This document shows positions 7,436 to 15,157 of a stretch of 42,452 bases of DNA, one piece after another. Origin of the DNA: Pseudomonadota bacterium (GTDB lineage: Bacteria > Pseudomonadota > Alphaproteobacteria > Sphingomonadales > Sphingomonadaceae); assembly GCA_018240895.1 (NCBI GenBank), contig JAFEEX010000016.1, forward strand, positions 1-42,452. The letters are read 5' to 3'. The notes under the pieces are model-generated. The model had not been told where the DNA came from, searched no databases, and saw only the letters and a program-made list of their open reading frames with translations. A program made the position numbers and the translations under genes. How positions within the stretch are numbered: the stretch's first letter is position 1; every line of letters begins with the position of its first letter.

Positions 7436-8424
7436 CCCTTGCCCACCACGCTTTCGGGCAGATCAGTACCAAACACCCGCTGATAGTATTCGGCCACCAG
7501 CATCCGCTCTGTCTCATCACACTTGTTGAGGAAGCTGAGCCGGAAGGCGAAGCCGGGATCCTTGAAGATCGCGGTGTTCTGCGCCCAGGTGATCACGGTG
7601 CGCGGGCTCATCACCGTGGAAATGTCTCCATTGATGAAGCCCTGGCGGGTCAGGTCAGCCACCTTGACCATGTTGGCAACCAGGTCCGGCGCGGCATCGC
7701 TGACCTTGGCCAGCACGATCTCGCTTTCAACCTGCGCCGGCAGGTAATTGAGCGCGACGACGATGTTCCACCGATCCATCTGCGCCTGATTGATCGCCTG
7801 GGTGCCGTGATAAAGCCCGCTGGTATCGCCCAGCCCCACCGTATTGGCGGTGGCGAACAGGCGGAAGAACGGATTGGGGCGAATCACCCGGTTCTGGTCA
7901 AGCAGGGTCAGCTTGCCTTCGGTTTCCAGCACGCGCTGGATAACGAACATCACGTCGGGCCGGCCGGCGTCATATTCATCAAACACCAGCGCGACCGGAT
8001 GCTGCAAGGCCCAGGGCAGCAGCCCTTCGCGAAATTCGGTGATCTGCAGCCCGTCACGCAGCACGATCGCATCGCGGCCGATCAGGTCAATCCGGCTGAT
8101 GTGCGCGTCAAGGTTGATCCGCGCGCAGGGCCAGTTGAGCCGCGCCGCAACCTGTTCGATATGCGTTGACTTGCCGGTGCCGTGGTATCCCTGAACGATC
8201 ACCCGGCGGTTGAAGGCAAAGCCTGCCAGAATCGCCAGCGTGGTATCGGGATCGAACACATAGGCTTCATCGATGTCGGGGGTGCGCTCATCGGCGATGC
8301 TGAAGGCGGGAACCTTCATGTCGATATCGATGCCAAACACCTCGCGCACGCTGACTTCGCGGTCAGGCGCGGGAAGGACGGTGTTGTTGCGGGTGTCGGT
8401 CTGGACGTCTGGAATCTGGGTCAT
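7432..8424 (-). CDS. cobS: Cobaltochelatase subunit CobS-like AAA+ ATPase
   Basis: 330 aa, matching the ~330 aa of CobS, the AAA+ motor that works with CobT and CobN to insert cobalt in aerobic cobalamin synthesis. Walker [10 protein letters not shown] (79-87), Walker B ALVFDEYD (145-152), sensor-1 ATANT (191-195). Start at 8424 (MTQIPDVQ) is chosen over longer readings because it gives the family N-terminus. No cobT follows within the window; the next gene is the coupled thioredoxin-like protein, and no other cobalamin gene is present. Many alphaproteobacteria keep bolA, dnaJ-like, cobS and cobT together. Here a 6.7-kb block separates dnaJ-like from cobS. Confidence 0.85.
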   Translation of the reverse strand: MTQIPDVQTDTRNNTVLPAPDREVSVREVFGIDIDMKVPAFSIADERTPDIDEAYVFDPDTTLAILAGFAFNRRVIVQGYHGTGKSTHIEQVAARLNWPCARINLDAHISRIDLIGRDAIVLRDGLQITEFREGLLPWALQHPVALVFDEYDAGRPDVMFVIQRVLETEGKLTLLDQNRVIRPNPFFRLFATANTVGLGDTSGLYHGTQAINQAQMDRWNIVVALNYLPAQVESEIVLAKVSDAAPDLVANMVKVADLTRQGFINGDISTVMSPRTVITWAQNTAIFKDPGFAFRLSFLNKCDETERMLVAEYYQRVFGTDLPESVVGKG

Positions 8425-8527
8425 TGCGCCAATCCGCCTATACGCGCCCGCGCGGTGCTGCAATAAGGATTGCGTTGCATTTTGCGACTCAAGATCGCTG
8501 ATCGGGATCACCGGGGGAAGAAAAAGC

Positions 8528-9181
8528 ATGATCAAGATTTTCGGGTTCCCGCTTTCACCCTTTGTCCGCAAAGTCCATGTGGTGGCCGCAGAAAAGGGCA
8601 TCGCGGTGGAGATGGTGCTGAACCGCCTGAGCGACCCCTCGCCCGAATTTCTTGTCGCCAGCCCGTTCCGCAAGATCCCCGCGCTGCAGGACGGTGATTT
8701 CAACCTGGCCGATTCGACCGCGATCGTCACCTACCTTGATGCCCTGACACCCACGCCGCCGATCGCGCCGGGCGATGCCCGCCAGCGCGCCAAAGCGATC
8801 TGGTGGGAGGAATTTGCCGACACCATCCTGGTCGCCGCCGGGGGCAAGGTGCTGTTCAACCGTTTCGTCGGCCCCACCTTCCTGGGCATTCCGGGTGACG
8901 AGGCGGTAGCCGGGCAAGGCCTGAAGGAATTCGGCCCGGTGATGGATTACCTTGAAGGCGAATGCGGCCCGGGCTGGCTGGCCGGGGGCGATTTCAGCAT
9001 CGGCGACATCGCGGTTGCAGTAGGCTTGCGGTCAATGGGTTATGTCGGGCTTGAACCCGATCCCGCCACGCACCCCAGGACCGCCGCGTGGTACGAACGG
9101 GTCAAGGCGCGGGCATCGTGGCAGAAAGTCGCCGCGATCGAGGCCAAGGTCATGGACCGCGCGCTTCCACCCAAGGATTGA
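8528..9181 (+). CDS. Glutathione S-transferase family protein (first of three)
   Basis: 217 aa. Thioredoxin-like N-terminal GST domain about 1-78: [24 protein letters not shown], then [27 protein letters not shown] with the cis-Pro and the glutathione gamma-Glu-binding D-S pair. All-helical C-terminal domain contains [18 protein letters not shown], the usual N-capping box. GGGGGAAG lies ahead of the ATG at 8528. It is divergent from cobS, and its end lies 89 bases before the TetR gene. It may have its own promoter, outside the TetR-headed operon. Substrate unknown. Confidence 0.85.
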   Translation: MIKIFGFPLSPFVRKVHVVAAEKGIAVEMVLNRLSDPSPEFLVASPFRKIPALQDGDFNLADSTAIVTYLDALTPTPPIAPGDARQRAKAIWWEEFADTILVAAGGKVLFNRFVGPTFLGIPGDEAVAGQGLKEFGPVMDYLEGECGPGWLAGGDFSIGDIAVAVGLRSMGYVGLEPDPATHPRTAAWYERVKARASWQKVAAIEAKVMDRALPPKD

Positions 9182-9234
9182 CCGGAATACCTGTAATCTG
9201 ACGCAAAGCCGAAACGGCTGCTAGCGTGGCTGGC

Positions 9235-9264
9235 TTGACCGACATACCAACCGGTTGGTATGGT
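9235..9264 (+). promoter_or_regulatory. TetR gene promoter with built-in operator
   Basis: TTGACC (9235-9240), an 18-base spacer, and TATGGT (9259-9264) form a promoter. The perfect 20-bp palindrome CATACCAACCGGTTGGTATG (9243-9262) fills the spacer and overlaps the -10. Binding by the TetR protein would block RNA polymerase, giving autorepression and control of the whole downstream run. The expected transcription start is about 9271, the A of the ATG, so the mRNA is probably leaderless. Confidence 0.75.
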
Positions 9265-9270
9265 TTCGTC

Positions 9271-9912
9271 ATGATCCCGAATCGTCCCTTTCGCCAACCC
9301 TCGCAGGGCGCACGCGGCAAGCTGCTGGAAGCGGGGGTGAGGCTGGTGCGCGAACAGGGATTTTCCGCCACCTCGGTTGACCAGCTCTGCGCCGCCGCCG
9401 GAGTGACAAAGGGCGCGTTTTTCCACCACTTCGCCTCAAAGGAGGCGCTGGGCGTCGCGCTGGCGGGCTATTGGTCAGACAGCACCGGGGGCTTTTTCGC
9501 GGAGGCACCTTATCATCACCATGCCCGCGCCCTTGACCGTGTGCTCGGCTATCTCGACCTGCGCATCGCGCTTATCGGCGGCGCGCCGGAACAGTTCAGT
9601 TGCGTTGCGGGAACGATGCTGCAGGAAAGTTTCCGGACCAGCGCGGCCATCCGCCGTGCCTGCGAAACCAGCATCATGAGCAACGCCAGCGCGCTTGAGG
9701 CCGACATTGCCGAGGCACTGGCCGATCACGGTCTGCCCGCTGCCATGGCGCCCGGCCTGGCCCGCCATATCCAGACGGTGATCCAGGGTGCCTTCATCCT
9801 CGCCAAGTCGCAGGAGCCGGACGAATCCGCCGCCATGGCCCGTGAGGCGATCGGCCACCTGCGCCGCTATTTCGAACTGCTGTTCGGCCCAGCAACTCAA
9901 GGAGAAGCGTGA
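9271..9912 (+). CDS. TetR/AcrR-family transcriptional regulator
   Basis: 213 aa. N-terminal helix-turn-helix about 15-60: GKLLEAGVRLVREQGFSATSVDQLCAAAGVTKGAFFHHFASKEAL, the standard TetR DNA-binding domain. The C-terminal ligand domain includes CVAGTMLQESFRTSAAIRRACE. The start is set at ATG 9271 because the 20-bp palindromic operator and promoter end just before it; an earlier in-frame ATG (9226) would lie upstream of that promoter. No Shine-Dalgarno precedes 9271, in keeping with a leaderless message. The stop overlaps the next ATG by one base (TGATG). It most likely represses itself and the 10 genes behind it until a small electrophilic ligand binds; the ligand is unknown. Confidence 0.9.
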   Translation: MIPNRPFRQPSQGARGKLLEAGVRLVREQGFSATSVDQLCAAAGVTKGAFFHHFASKEALGVALAGYWSDSTGGFFAEAPYHHHARALDRVLGYLDLRIALIGGAPEQFSCVAGTMLQESFRTSAAIRRACETSIMSNASALEADIAEALADHGLPAAMAPGLARHIQTVIQGAFILAKSQEPDESAAMAREAIGHLRRYFELLFGPATQGEA

Positions 9913-10313
9913 TGCGGGTAATGGTCATCGTCAAGGCGACGGCGGACAGCGAAGCCGGAATGAAGCCATCCCCGGAAACCACGCGGATGTTCGCGGAGAT
10001 GGGCGCTTTCAATGAACAGCTGGTCAAGGCCGGGATCATGGAAATGGGCGATGGGCTGAAGCCGTCTTCAGCGGGCAAACGGATCGCCTTTGACGGCGCG
10101 AGCCGCACGGTGATCGACGGCCCTTTTGCCCATCCCGATGAGCTGGTGGCTGGCTTCTGGATCTGGAAAGTCCGCGACATGGACGAAGCGGTTGAATGGG
10201 CCAGGCGCTGCCCCAATCCGATGCCCGGGCCAAGCAAGCTTGAAATCCGCCCATTTTATGAAGCCGAAGACCTGGCCGAGGTTTTGAGCGCGGAGCAGGC
10301 TGCAAAGGTGTGA
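9912..10313 (+). CDS. YciI-like (DGPF-motif) protein
   Basis: 133 aa. Belongs to the YCII-related superfamily, small dimeric alpha/beta-barrel proteins of mostly unknown chemistry. MRVMVIVKATADSE, the region around EMGDGLKPSS and the DGPF motif (69-72) are the family marks, followed by GFWIWKVRDMDEAVEWARRCP. AAGGAGA (9898-9904) is a good ribosome site, and the ATG overlaps the TetR stop by one base. A start at GTG 9909 is possible but lacks support. Members are often encoded beside VOC and SRPBCC proteins, as here. Confidence 0.85.
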   Translation: MRVMVIVKATADSEAGMKPSPETTRMFAEMGAFNEQLVKAGIMEMGDGLKPSSAGKRIAFDGASRTVIDGPFAHPDELVAGFWIWKVRDMDEAVEWARRCPNPMPGPSKLEIRPFYEAEDLAEVLSAEQAAKV

Positions 10314-10369
10314 GCCCAGCGCAAACCGAATGAAACAGTCCGTGCAACCGGGCCAAAGGAGAGCCTGCC

Positions 10370-10801
10370 ATGACCAAGATGATCTTCATCAGCCTGCCGG
10401 TGGCCGATCTGCCCAGAGCGATGGCGTTCTACACCGCGCTGGGCTTTGAAAACCAGCCGCGCTTCACTGACGAGACCGCGGCGGCGATGCAATGGAGCGA
10501 GACGATCTTCGTCATGCTGCTGACTCACGCCAAGTGGCAAGGCTTCACCACCCGGCCGATCTGCCCGCCCGGATCAAGCGAGGTATCGCTGGCCCTGACC
10601 TGTGACAGCAAGGCAGAGGTTGACCGGCTGATCGTGGCGGGCGGCGCTGCGGGCGGCACGGTTGACGTCAATCCGCCCGAGGACCACGGCTTCATGTACC
10701 AGCGCAGTGTGGCCGATCCCGATGGCCACATCCTTGAACCGTTCTGGATGGACCCGGTGGTGGCCAGCGGAGACCAGCCGGTTCCGGAAACAGCGTCATG
10801 A
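10370..10801 (+). CDS. VOC-family (glyoxalase/bleomycin-resistance fold) protein
   Basis: 143 aa, one vicinal-oxygen-chelate unit. ISLPVADLPRAMAFYTALGF opens the first beta-alpha-beta module, and DPDGHILEPFW with its metal-ligand Glu closes the second. The fold covers glyoxalase I, extradiol dioxygenases and antibiotic-binding proteins, and the exact reaction cannot be told. AAAGGAG precedes the ATG at 10370. The TGA overlaps the next ATG (ATGA at 10798-10801), so translation is coupled to the DUF1428 gene. Confidence 0.85.
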   Translation: MTKMIFISLPVADLPRAMAFYTALGFENQPRFTDETAAAMQWSETIFVMLLTHAKWQGFTTRPICPPGSSEVSLALTCDSKAEVDRLIVAGGAAGGTVDVNPPEDHGFMYQRSVADPDGHILEPFWMDPVVASGDQPVPETAS

Positions 10802-11169
10802 CTTACATCGACGGTTTCGTGATCGCCTGCCCGCGGGCCAACCGCGAAAAGTTTGTCGATCACGCCGCAACGATTGACGCGATGTTTCTGGAAATGGGCG
10901 CGCTGCGGGTGGTCGAATGCTGGGCCGATGACGTGCCCGATGGCAAGGTCACCGATTTTCGCCGGGCCGTTCGGGCCGCGGATGATGAGGATGTGGCGTT
11001 CAGCTGGATCGAATGGCCCGACAAGGCAACGCGTGATGCGGCCTTTGCCAAAATGATGGACCCGGCCAACACCGACCCACGAATGGACCCGGCCAAAAAC
11101 CCGGTGCCGTTTGATGGCAAGCGCATGATCTTCGGCGGCTTCGTGCCGGTCGTTGATCTGGCAGTATAG
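10798..11169 (+). CDS. DUF1428 family protein (YbaA-like)
   Basis: 123 aa, the usual family length. The marks are YIDGFVIACPRANREKF, ALRVVECWADDVPDGKVTDF and the C-terminal MIFGGFVPVVDL. It has a dimeric alpha/beta-barrel fold, function unknown (E. coli relative YbaA). No signal or membrane segment is present. It starts within the stop of the VOC gene and ends 10 bases before the double-VOC gene, so it is a middle member of the operon. Confidence 0.88.
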   Translation: MTYIDGFVIACPRANREKFVDHAATIDAMFLEMGALRVVECWADDVPDGKVTDFRRAVRAADDEDVAFSWIEWPDKATRDAAFAKMMDPANTDPRMDPAKNPVPFDGKRMIFGGFVPVVDLAV

Positions 11170-11179
11170 GAGAGAGACG

Positions 11180-11965
11180 ATGACAACCCTGCAAGGAAGC
11201 TGGATCTGGTACGAACTGATGACCCCTGATCCCGAGGGGGCCAAGGCGTTCTACGAAGCGGTGGTGGGCTGGTCGATGACCACCGGACACGGCGACAGCA
11301 ACGACTATGGCTTCCTTACCGCGCCTGACGGGGCGATGGTCGGCGGGCTGCTGCGCCTGAATGATGACATGACCAGTCACGGCGCGCGGCCGATCTGGAT
11401 CGGCTATGTCGGGGTCGATGATGTCGATGCCGAACTTAAGGCGATTGAGGCGGCCGGCGGGCGCACCCTGATGCCCGCGACGGACATCGCCATGGCCGGA
11501 CGCGTGGCGATGGTGGCCGATTGCTGCGGCGCGGCGTTCTACGTCATGACGCCAACCCCGCCGCCGGGCGGGGGTGAAAGCACCGCCTTTGCCCCCCGCC
11601 CCAACCCGGGGCATTGCGGCTGGAACGAGCTTTACGCTGGCAACCAGGCCAATGCCGAGCGGTTCTATACCAGCCGGTTCGGCTGGACCCTGCCCGATCC
11701 GATGGACATGGGACCGATGGGCAAATACCAGTTCATCGCCCATGACGGCGTGACGACGGGCGCGATCATGACCAAACCCGAAGCGGCCCCCGCCGCAATG
11801 TGGTGCCACTATTTCTGGGTCGATAGCATCGCCAAGGCCAGGGGCCTGGTCGAGGCGAACGGCGGGCAGATCGTCAATGGTCCGCATCAGGTTCCGGGCG
11901 ACCTGTGGATCATTCAGGGGATAGACCCGCAGGGCGCGCTGTTCAGCCTTGTGGGAGGGGCGTGA
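11180..11965 (+). CDS. Double VOC-domain protein
   Basis: 261 aa with two VOC units in tandem: WIWYELMTPDPEGAKAFYEAVVGW (about 8-125) and CGWNELYAGNQANAERFYTSRFGW (about 145-261). Tandem units let one chain form the two-barrel active site. The layout resembles mycobacterial CFP30B/27-kDa antigen proteins and hydroxylase-type relatives. TAGGAGAGAG sits just before ATG 11180. Its TGA overlaps the GTG of the next gene. Substrate unknown; with three GSTs close by, a glutathione adduct is a reasonable guess. Confidence 0.87.
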   Translation: MTTLQGSWIWYELMTPDPEGAKAFYEAVVGWSMTTGHGDSNDYGFLTAPDGAMVGGLLRLNDDMTSHGARPIWIGYVGVDDVDAELKAIEAAGGRTLMPATDIAMAGRVAMVADCCGAAFYVMTPTPPPGGGESTAFAPRPNPGHCGWNELYAGNQANAERFYTSRFGWTLPDPMDMGPMGKYQFIAHDGVTTGAIMTKPEAAPAAMWCHYFWVDSIAKARGLVEANGGQIVNGPHQVPGDLWIIQGIDPQGALFSLVGGA

Positions 11966-12465
11966 GCTACCACCGGTCATTGCAATGCGCGTGCGGCGCG
12001 GTTGAATGCGTCATCACCGCGCCGCCGATCGGCACGGCGGTCTGTTATTGCGCTGATTGCCAGAAGGCCGCGCGGGAGATCGAGGCAAATGGGCGCGGAC
12101 CAGCGGTGGCAGACGCGGACGGCGGCACCGCGCTGGCGCTGATCCGCAATGATCACCTTGCCTTCATCCAGGGGGAGGAACACGTCGCCGCGCACAAGCT
12201 GCGCGCGGATTCGCCTACAGCGCGGTTTGTGGCGGGCTGTTGCAATTCGGCGCTGTTCATCGACTTTGACGATTGGCGATTCTGGAAATCGACCATGATC
12301 GATCGCTGGACCGGCGACAAACCGGCGATCGAGATGCGCCTTGAACTGCGTGATCGTACCAGCGACCTGCCCTTCCCCGACGATGCGCCGCGCTATCAGA
12401 CCTTTCCCAAGACGTTCCTGATCCGCATCCTCAGGCAATGGGCCGCCTTCAAACTGGCGCATTGA
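11962..12465 (+). CDS. DUF6151 / GFA-like cysteine-rich protein
   Basis: 167 aa from a GTG start that overlaps the preceding stop (GTGA, 11962-11965), with GGGAGGGG just upstream. Cysteines C9-x-C11, C28-Y-C30-x-x-C33 and C93-C94 are arranged as in the GFA/CENP-V fold. That family holds structural zinc and includes proteins proposed to bind glutathione for formaldehyde activation. The family assignment is by cysteine pattern; catalysis is not established. No signal peptide. It is the one zinc-type protein in a run otherwise made of GST, VOC and SRPBCC folds. Confidence 0.75.
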   Translation: MSYHRSLQCACGAVECVITAPPIGTAVCYCADCQKAAREIEANGRGPAVADADGGTALALIRNDHLAFIQGEEHVAAHKLRADSPTARFVAGCCNSALFIDFDDWRFWKSTMIDRWTGDKPAIEMRLELRDRTSDLPFPDDAPRYQTFPKTFLIRILRQWAAFKLAH

Positions 12466-12510
12466 CCATCGCCCGGTTGGGCTTAGGCTCGTCCCGGCAA
12501 GGAGAGACCG

Positions 12511-13137
12511 ATGGCCGAATATACCTTCTTCACCAATCCGATGAGCCGCGGACAGATTGGACGCTGGGCGCTGCACGAAGCCGGGGTCGGCTATGATCAG
12601 GTATTGGTGCCGTGGGCGGAAAAACCCGCCAGCCTGCTTGCGGCCAACCCCATGGGCAAGGTGCCAACGCTGATTCACCACAGCGCCACCGGCAACAAGG
12701 TGGTGACCGAATGCGCCGCGATCTGCGCCTATCTGGCGGAAGCGCACCCAGAGGCGGGGCTTGGCCCATCGGCTGATGAATGCGCGGACTATTATCGCTG
12801 GATGTTCTTTGCCGCCGGGCCGCTTGAAACCGCAGTGGTTACCCGCGCGCTGGGCTGGCAGGTGCCGCCCGACCGCGAGGCGATGGCCGGCTGGGGCAGT
12901 TTTGATCGCACCATCGCCGCGCTGGATGGGCACTTTGAAGGGAACAACTATGTCTGCGGGAACCGCTTCACCATGGCGGACGTTTATGTTGGCAGCCAGG
13001 TGGATTGGGGGCTGACCTTTGGGTCCATTCCGCCCAGCGAAGCCTTTGTGGCCTATGCCGATCGGCTTCAGGCGCGTGCCGCTTACAAGGCCGCGAAGGC
13101 GATCGATAACGCCTTGATAGAGGAAAGCCGGAAATGA
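12511..13137 (+). CDS. Glutathione S-transferase family protein (second of three)
   Basis: 208 aa. The N-terminal domain has YTFFTNPMSRGQIGRWALHEAG, ANPMGKVPTLIH (cis-Pro) and the acidic glutathione-binding turn at VVTECAAICAYLAE. The C-terminal helical domain carries YVCGNRFTMADVYVGSQVDW. AAGGAGAG precedes the ATG. Its stop overlaps the next ATG (13134-13137). A serine is available near the N-terminus (MSRGQ), as in many bacterial beta/nu-like GSTs. Sequence is clearly different from the other two GSTs here, so this is not a recent duplication. Confidence 0.87.
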   Translation: MAEYTFFTNPMSRGQIGRWALHEAGVGYDQVLVPWAEKPASLLAANPMGKVPTLIHHSATGNKVVTECAAICAYLAEAHPEAGLGPSADECADYYRWMFFAAGPLETAVVTRALGWQVPPDREAMAGWGSFDRTIAALDGHFEGNNYVCGNRFTMADVYVGSQVDWGLTFGSIPPSEAFVAYADRLQARAAYKAAKAIDNALIEESRK

Positions 13138-13613
13138 GCGGAGTAACCCTGTGCCTGTGGTATGATCACACTGCGGAAGAAGCCGCGCGGTTCTATGCCG
13201 AGACCTTTCCGGACAGCCGCGTCAGCGCCGTCCACCGCGCCCCGGCGGATAACCCGTCCACCAGCGCGGGTGATGTTCTCACCGTGGAATTCACCGTGCT
13301 GGGGTTGAACTGCATCGGCCTGAACGGCGGCCCCGCCTTCAAACCGAGCGAGGCCTTTTCATTTCAGGTCGCAACAGACACGCAGGAGGAAACCGATCGG
13401 TACTGGAACGCCATAGTCGGCAATGGCGGTGAAGAGAGCGCCTGCGGCTGGTGCCGCGACAAGTGGGGCTTTTCCTGGCAGATCACCCCGTGCGTCCTGA
13501 CCAATGCCATGGCAAAGGGCGGCGAGACCGCGAAGCGCGCCTTTGAAGCGATGATGACCATGCGCAAGATCGACATCGCCGCCATCGAAGCTGCAATCGG
13601 AGAAACCGCATGA
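13134..13613 (+). CDS. PhnB-like VOC protein (3-demethylubiquinone methyltransferase-like fold)
   Basis: 159 aa. VTLCLWYDHTAEEAARFYAETFPDSRV and the later CGWCRDKWGFSWQITP segment are typical of PhnB/YjdN-type VOC proteins, often mislabelled as 3-demethylubiquinone-9 3-methyltransferases. No AdoMet-binding motif is seen, so methyl transfer is unlikely. The gene is coupled by 4-base overlaps to the GST before it and the SRPBCC gene after it. The cell role is unknown. Confidence 0.85.
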   Translation: MSGVTLCLWYDHTAEEAARFYAETFPDSRVSAVHRAPADNPSTSAGDVLTVEFTVLGLNCIGLNGGPAFKPSEAFSFQVATDTQEETDRYWNAIVGNGGEESACGWCRDKWGFSWQITPCVLTNAMAKGGETAKRAFEAMMTMRKIDIAAIEAAIGETA

Positions 13614-14056
13614 CACCGCAATTCACCGTCTGGATCATAGTGTCACGTCCGCCTGCGGCGGTTTTTGAGGCGGTGGCCGATCCGCTGATCCTGTCGCGCT
13701 ATTTCACCACCGGCGGCGCAGCCGGGCGGATGGAAAGCGGCGCGACCGTGGAGTGGGAATTTCATGATTTTCCCGGGCCCTTCCCGGTTCAGGTGATCGA
13801 GGCCGCGTCGCCCGAACGGATTCGCTTCACCTGGCCGCGCAGCGATGGAACCGGGCAGAACGAGGTGACCTTCCGGTTCGATCCGGTTGATGGCGGCAGC
13901 CGGACCAAGGTTTCGGTCAGCGAAAGCGGCTGGCCAGACAGCGATGCTGGCCGCGCCGCCTCTTACGATAATTGTATGGGCTGGTCGCAAATGATCGCCG
14001 CGCTGAAGATGTGGGCCGAACATGGCATCAACCTGCGCGAGAGTGCCTACAAGTGA
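13610..14056 (+). CDS. SRPBCC/AHSA1-family protein (first)
   Basis: 148 aa. START-like ligand-binding fold: VWIIVSRPPAAVFEAVADPLILSRYFT, then VEWEFHDFPGPFPVQVIEA, ERIRFTWP and the long C-terminal helix MGWSQMIAALKMWAEHG. The family binds hydrophobic small molecules; AHSA1-like members in bacteria are mostly uncharacterised. It starts within the PhnB-like stop and ends within the start of the third GST (GTGA). Cytoplasmic, no signal. Confidence 0.82.
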   Translation: MTPQFTVWIIVSRPPAAVFEAVADPLILSRYFTTGGAAGRMESGATVEWEFHDFPGPFPVQVIEAASPERIRFTWPRSDGTGQNEVTFRFDPVDGGSRTKVSVSESGWPDSDAGRAASYDNCMGWSQMIAALKMWAEHGINLRESAYK

Positions 14057-14706
14057 CGCTGGCGCTTTATGGTCACCCCTTCTCATCCTACACCTGGAAG
14101 GCGCTGATCGCGCTCTATGCGAACGGTACGCCGTTTGCGTTTCGCGTGGTTGGTGAAGGTTCGCCCGAACATGACGCATTCGTCGCCAATGCCGGGCCGG
14201 GCGGTAAGTTTCCGGTGCTGCGCGACGGTGATACCACCGTGTTTGAGGCGACATCGATCATCGAATACCTCCACCGCAATCATCCCGGCCCGGCCCCGCT
14301 GATTCCCGCTGACCCTGATGCGGCGATCAGGACGCGGATGTGGGACCGGGTGTTTGACCTGCACATCATGGACCCGATGCAGGAAATCGTGCTCGATCAT
14401 ATCCGTAACCCCGGCAATCCCGATCCGGCGGTGCGCGAACGGATCGAGGCCCGGCTTGACCGCGCTTACCGCTGGATTGAGGCGTGGCTGGAAACCTATC
14501 CGCAGGCTGGGCAGATATCCCTGGTGGAATGCGCCGCGGCGCCCAGCCTGTTCTATGCCGACTGGGTCCACCCGGTCCCCGCGGATTGCCCGCGCCTGCA
14601 GGCCTTCCGCGCACATTTGCTGGCCCTGCCCCCCGTTGCCCGCTGCGTTGAGGAAGCGCGGCCCTATCGTCATTACTTCCCGCTTGGCGCGCCCGACCGG
14701 GATTGA
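14053..14706 (+). CDS. Glutathione S-transferase family protein (third of three)
   Basis: 217 aa from a GTG that overlaps the previous stop (14053-14056). N-terminal domain LALYGHPFSSYTWKALIALYANGTPF with a serine pair, GGKFPVLRDGDTTVFEATSIIEYL with the cis-Pro and the gamma-Glu-binding E-A-T-S turn. The C-terminal domain has AGQISLVECAAAPSLFYADW at the usual capping-box position. The longer reading to ATG 13972 would overlap the SRPBCC gene by 85 bases and adds residues unlike a GST, so GTG is preferred. Confidence 0.85.
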   Translation: MTLALYGHPFSSYTWKALIALYANGTPFAFRVVGEGSPEHDAFVANAGPGGKFPVLRDGDTTVFEATSIIEYLHRNHPGPAPLIPADPDAAIRTRMWDRVFDLHIMDPMQEIVLDHIRNPGNPDPAVRERIEARLDRAYRWIEAWLETYPQAGQISLVECAAAPSLFYADWVHPVPADCPRLQAFRAHLLALPPVARCVEEARPYRHYFPLGAPDRD

Positions 14707-14719
14707 AAGGAACCCCACG

Positions 14720-15157
14720 ATGTATGAACTGTCCGTCACCCGCCTGATCAAGGCCGATCCCGCCAAGGTGTGGGAGGTGATGACCAACCGCACCAACGAA
14801 TGGTGGTGCCCCAAGCCGTGGCGGGCCGAGGTTGATTGGGGATCGCGCACGCCCGGCGGCTATACCAATACCGTGATGTACGGGCCCGATGGCGAAACCA
14901 ACCAACACCCCGGCTTTATCCTGGCCTGGGATGAAGGGCGGCGGATTGCCACGACCGACGCCATCGAGCGTGATCTGCAACCGGGCGGACCGTTCATGCT
15001 GGGCATCTGGGAAATCACGCCCGAAGACGGCGGCACCCGCTATACCGGCCGCGCCCGGCACTGGACGCCCGAAAGCATGGCGCATCACCGGGAAATGGGA
15101 TTTGACGAAGGCTGGGGTGTGATGGCCGATCAGCTCAAGGAACTGTGCGAAGCCTGA
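14720..15157 (+). CDS. SRPBCC/AHSA1-family protein (second)
   Basis: 145 aa. LSVTRLIKADPAKVWEVMTNRTNEWWCPKPW opens the fold and HREMGFDEGWGVMADQLKELCEA forms the C-terminal helix. It is a different subgroup from the SRPBCC protein at 13610, with little identity. GAAAGGAACC is the ribosome site for ATG 14720. It is the last gene of the TetR-headed run. Its stop TGA directly abuts the stop of the convergent dnaJ-like gene (TGATCA, 15155-15160), with no room for a terminator between them. Confidence 0.82.
   Translation: MYELSVTRLIKADPAKVWEVMTNRTNEWWCPKPWRAEVDWGSRTPGGYTNTVMYGPDGETNQHPGFILAWDEGRRIATTDAIERDLQPGGPFMLGIWEITPEDGGTRYTGRARHWTPESMAHHREMGFDEGWGVMADQLKELCEA

Noticed and set aside
8499-8510. 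TGATC-GG-GATCA palindrome ahead of the first GST as a second TetR site
   Set aside because: It does not resemble the 20-bp operator at 9243 and is too short to mean much.
9226-9270. Longer TetR start at ATG 9226
   Set aside because: It would place the promoter and operator inside the coding region and adds 15 residues not typical of the family.
13134-13613. 3-demethylubiquinone 3-methyltransferase
   Set aside because: The PhnB-like VOC fold often receives that name, but no AdoMet-binding motif is present.
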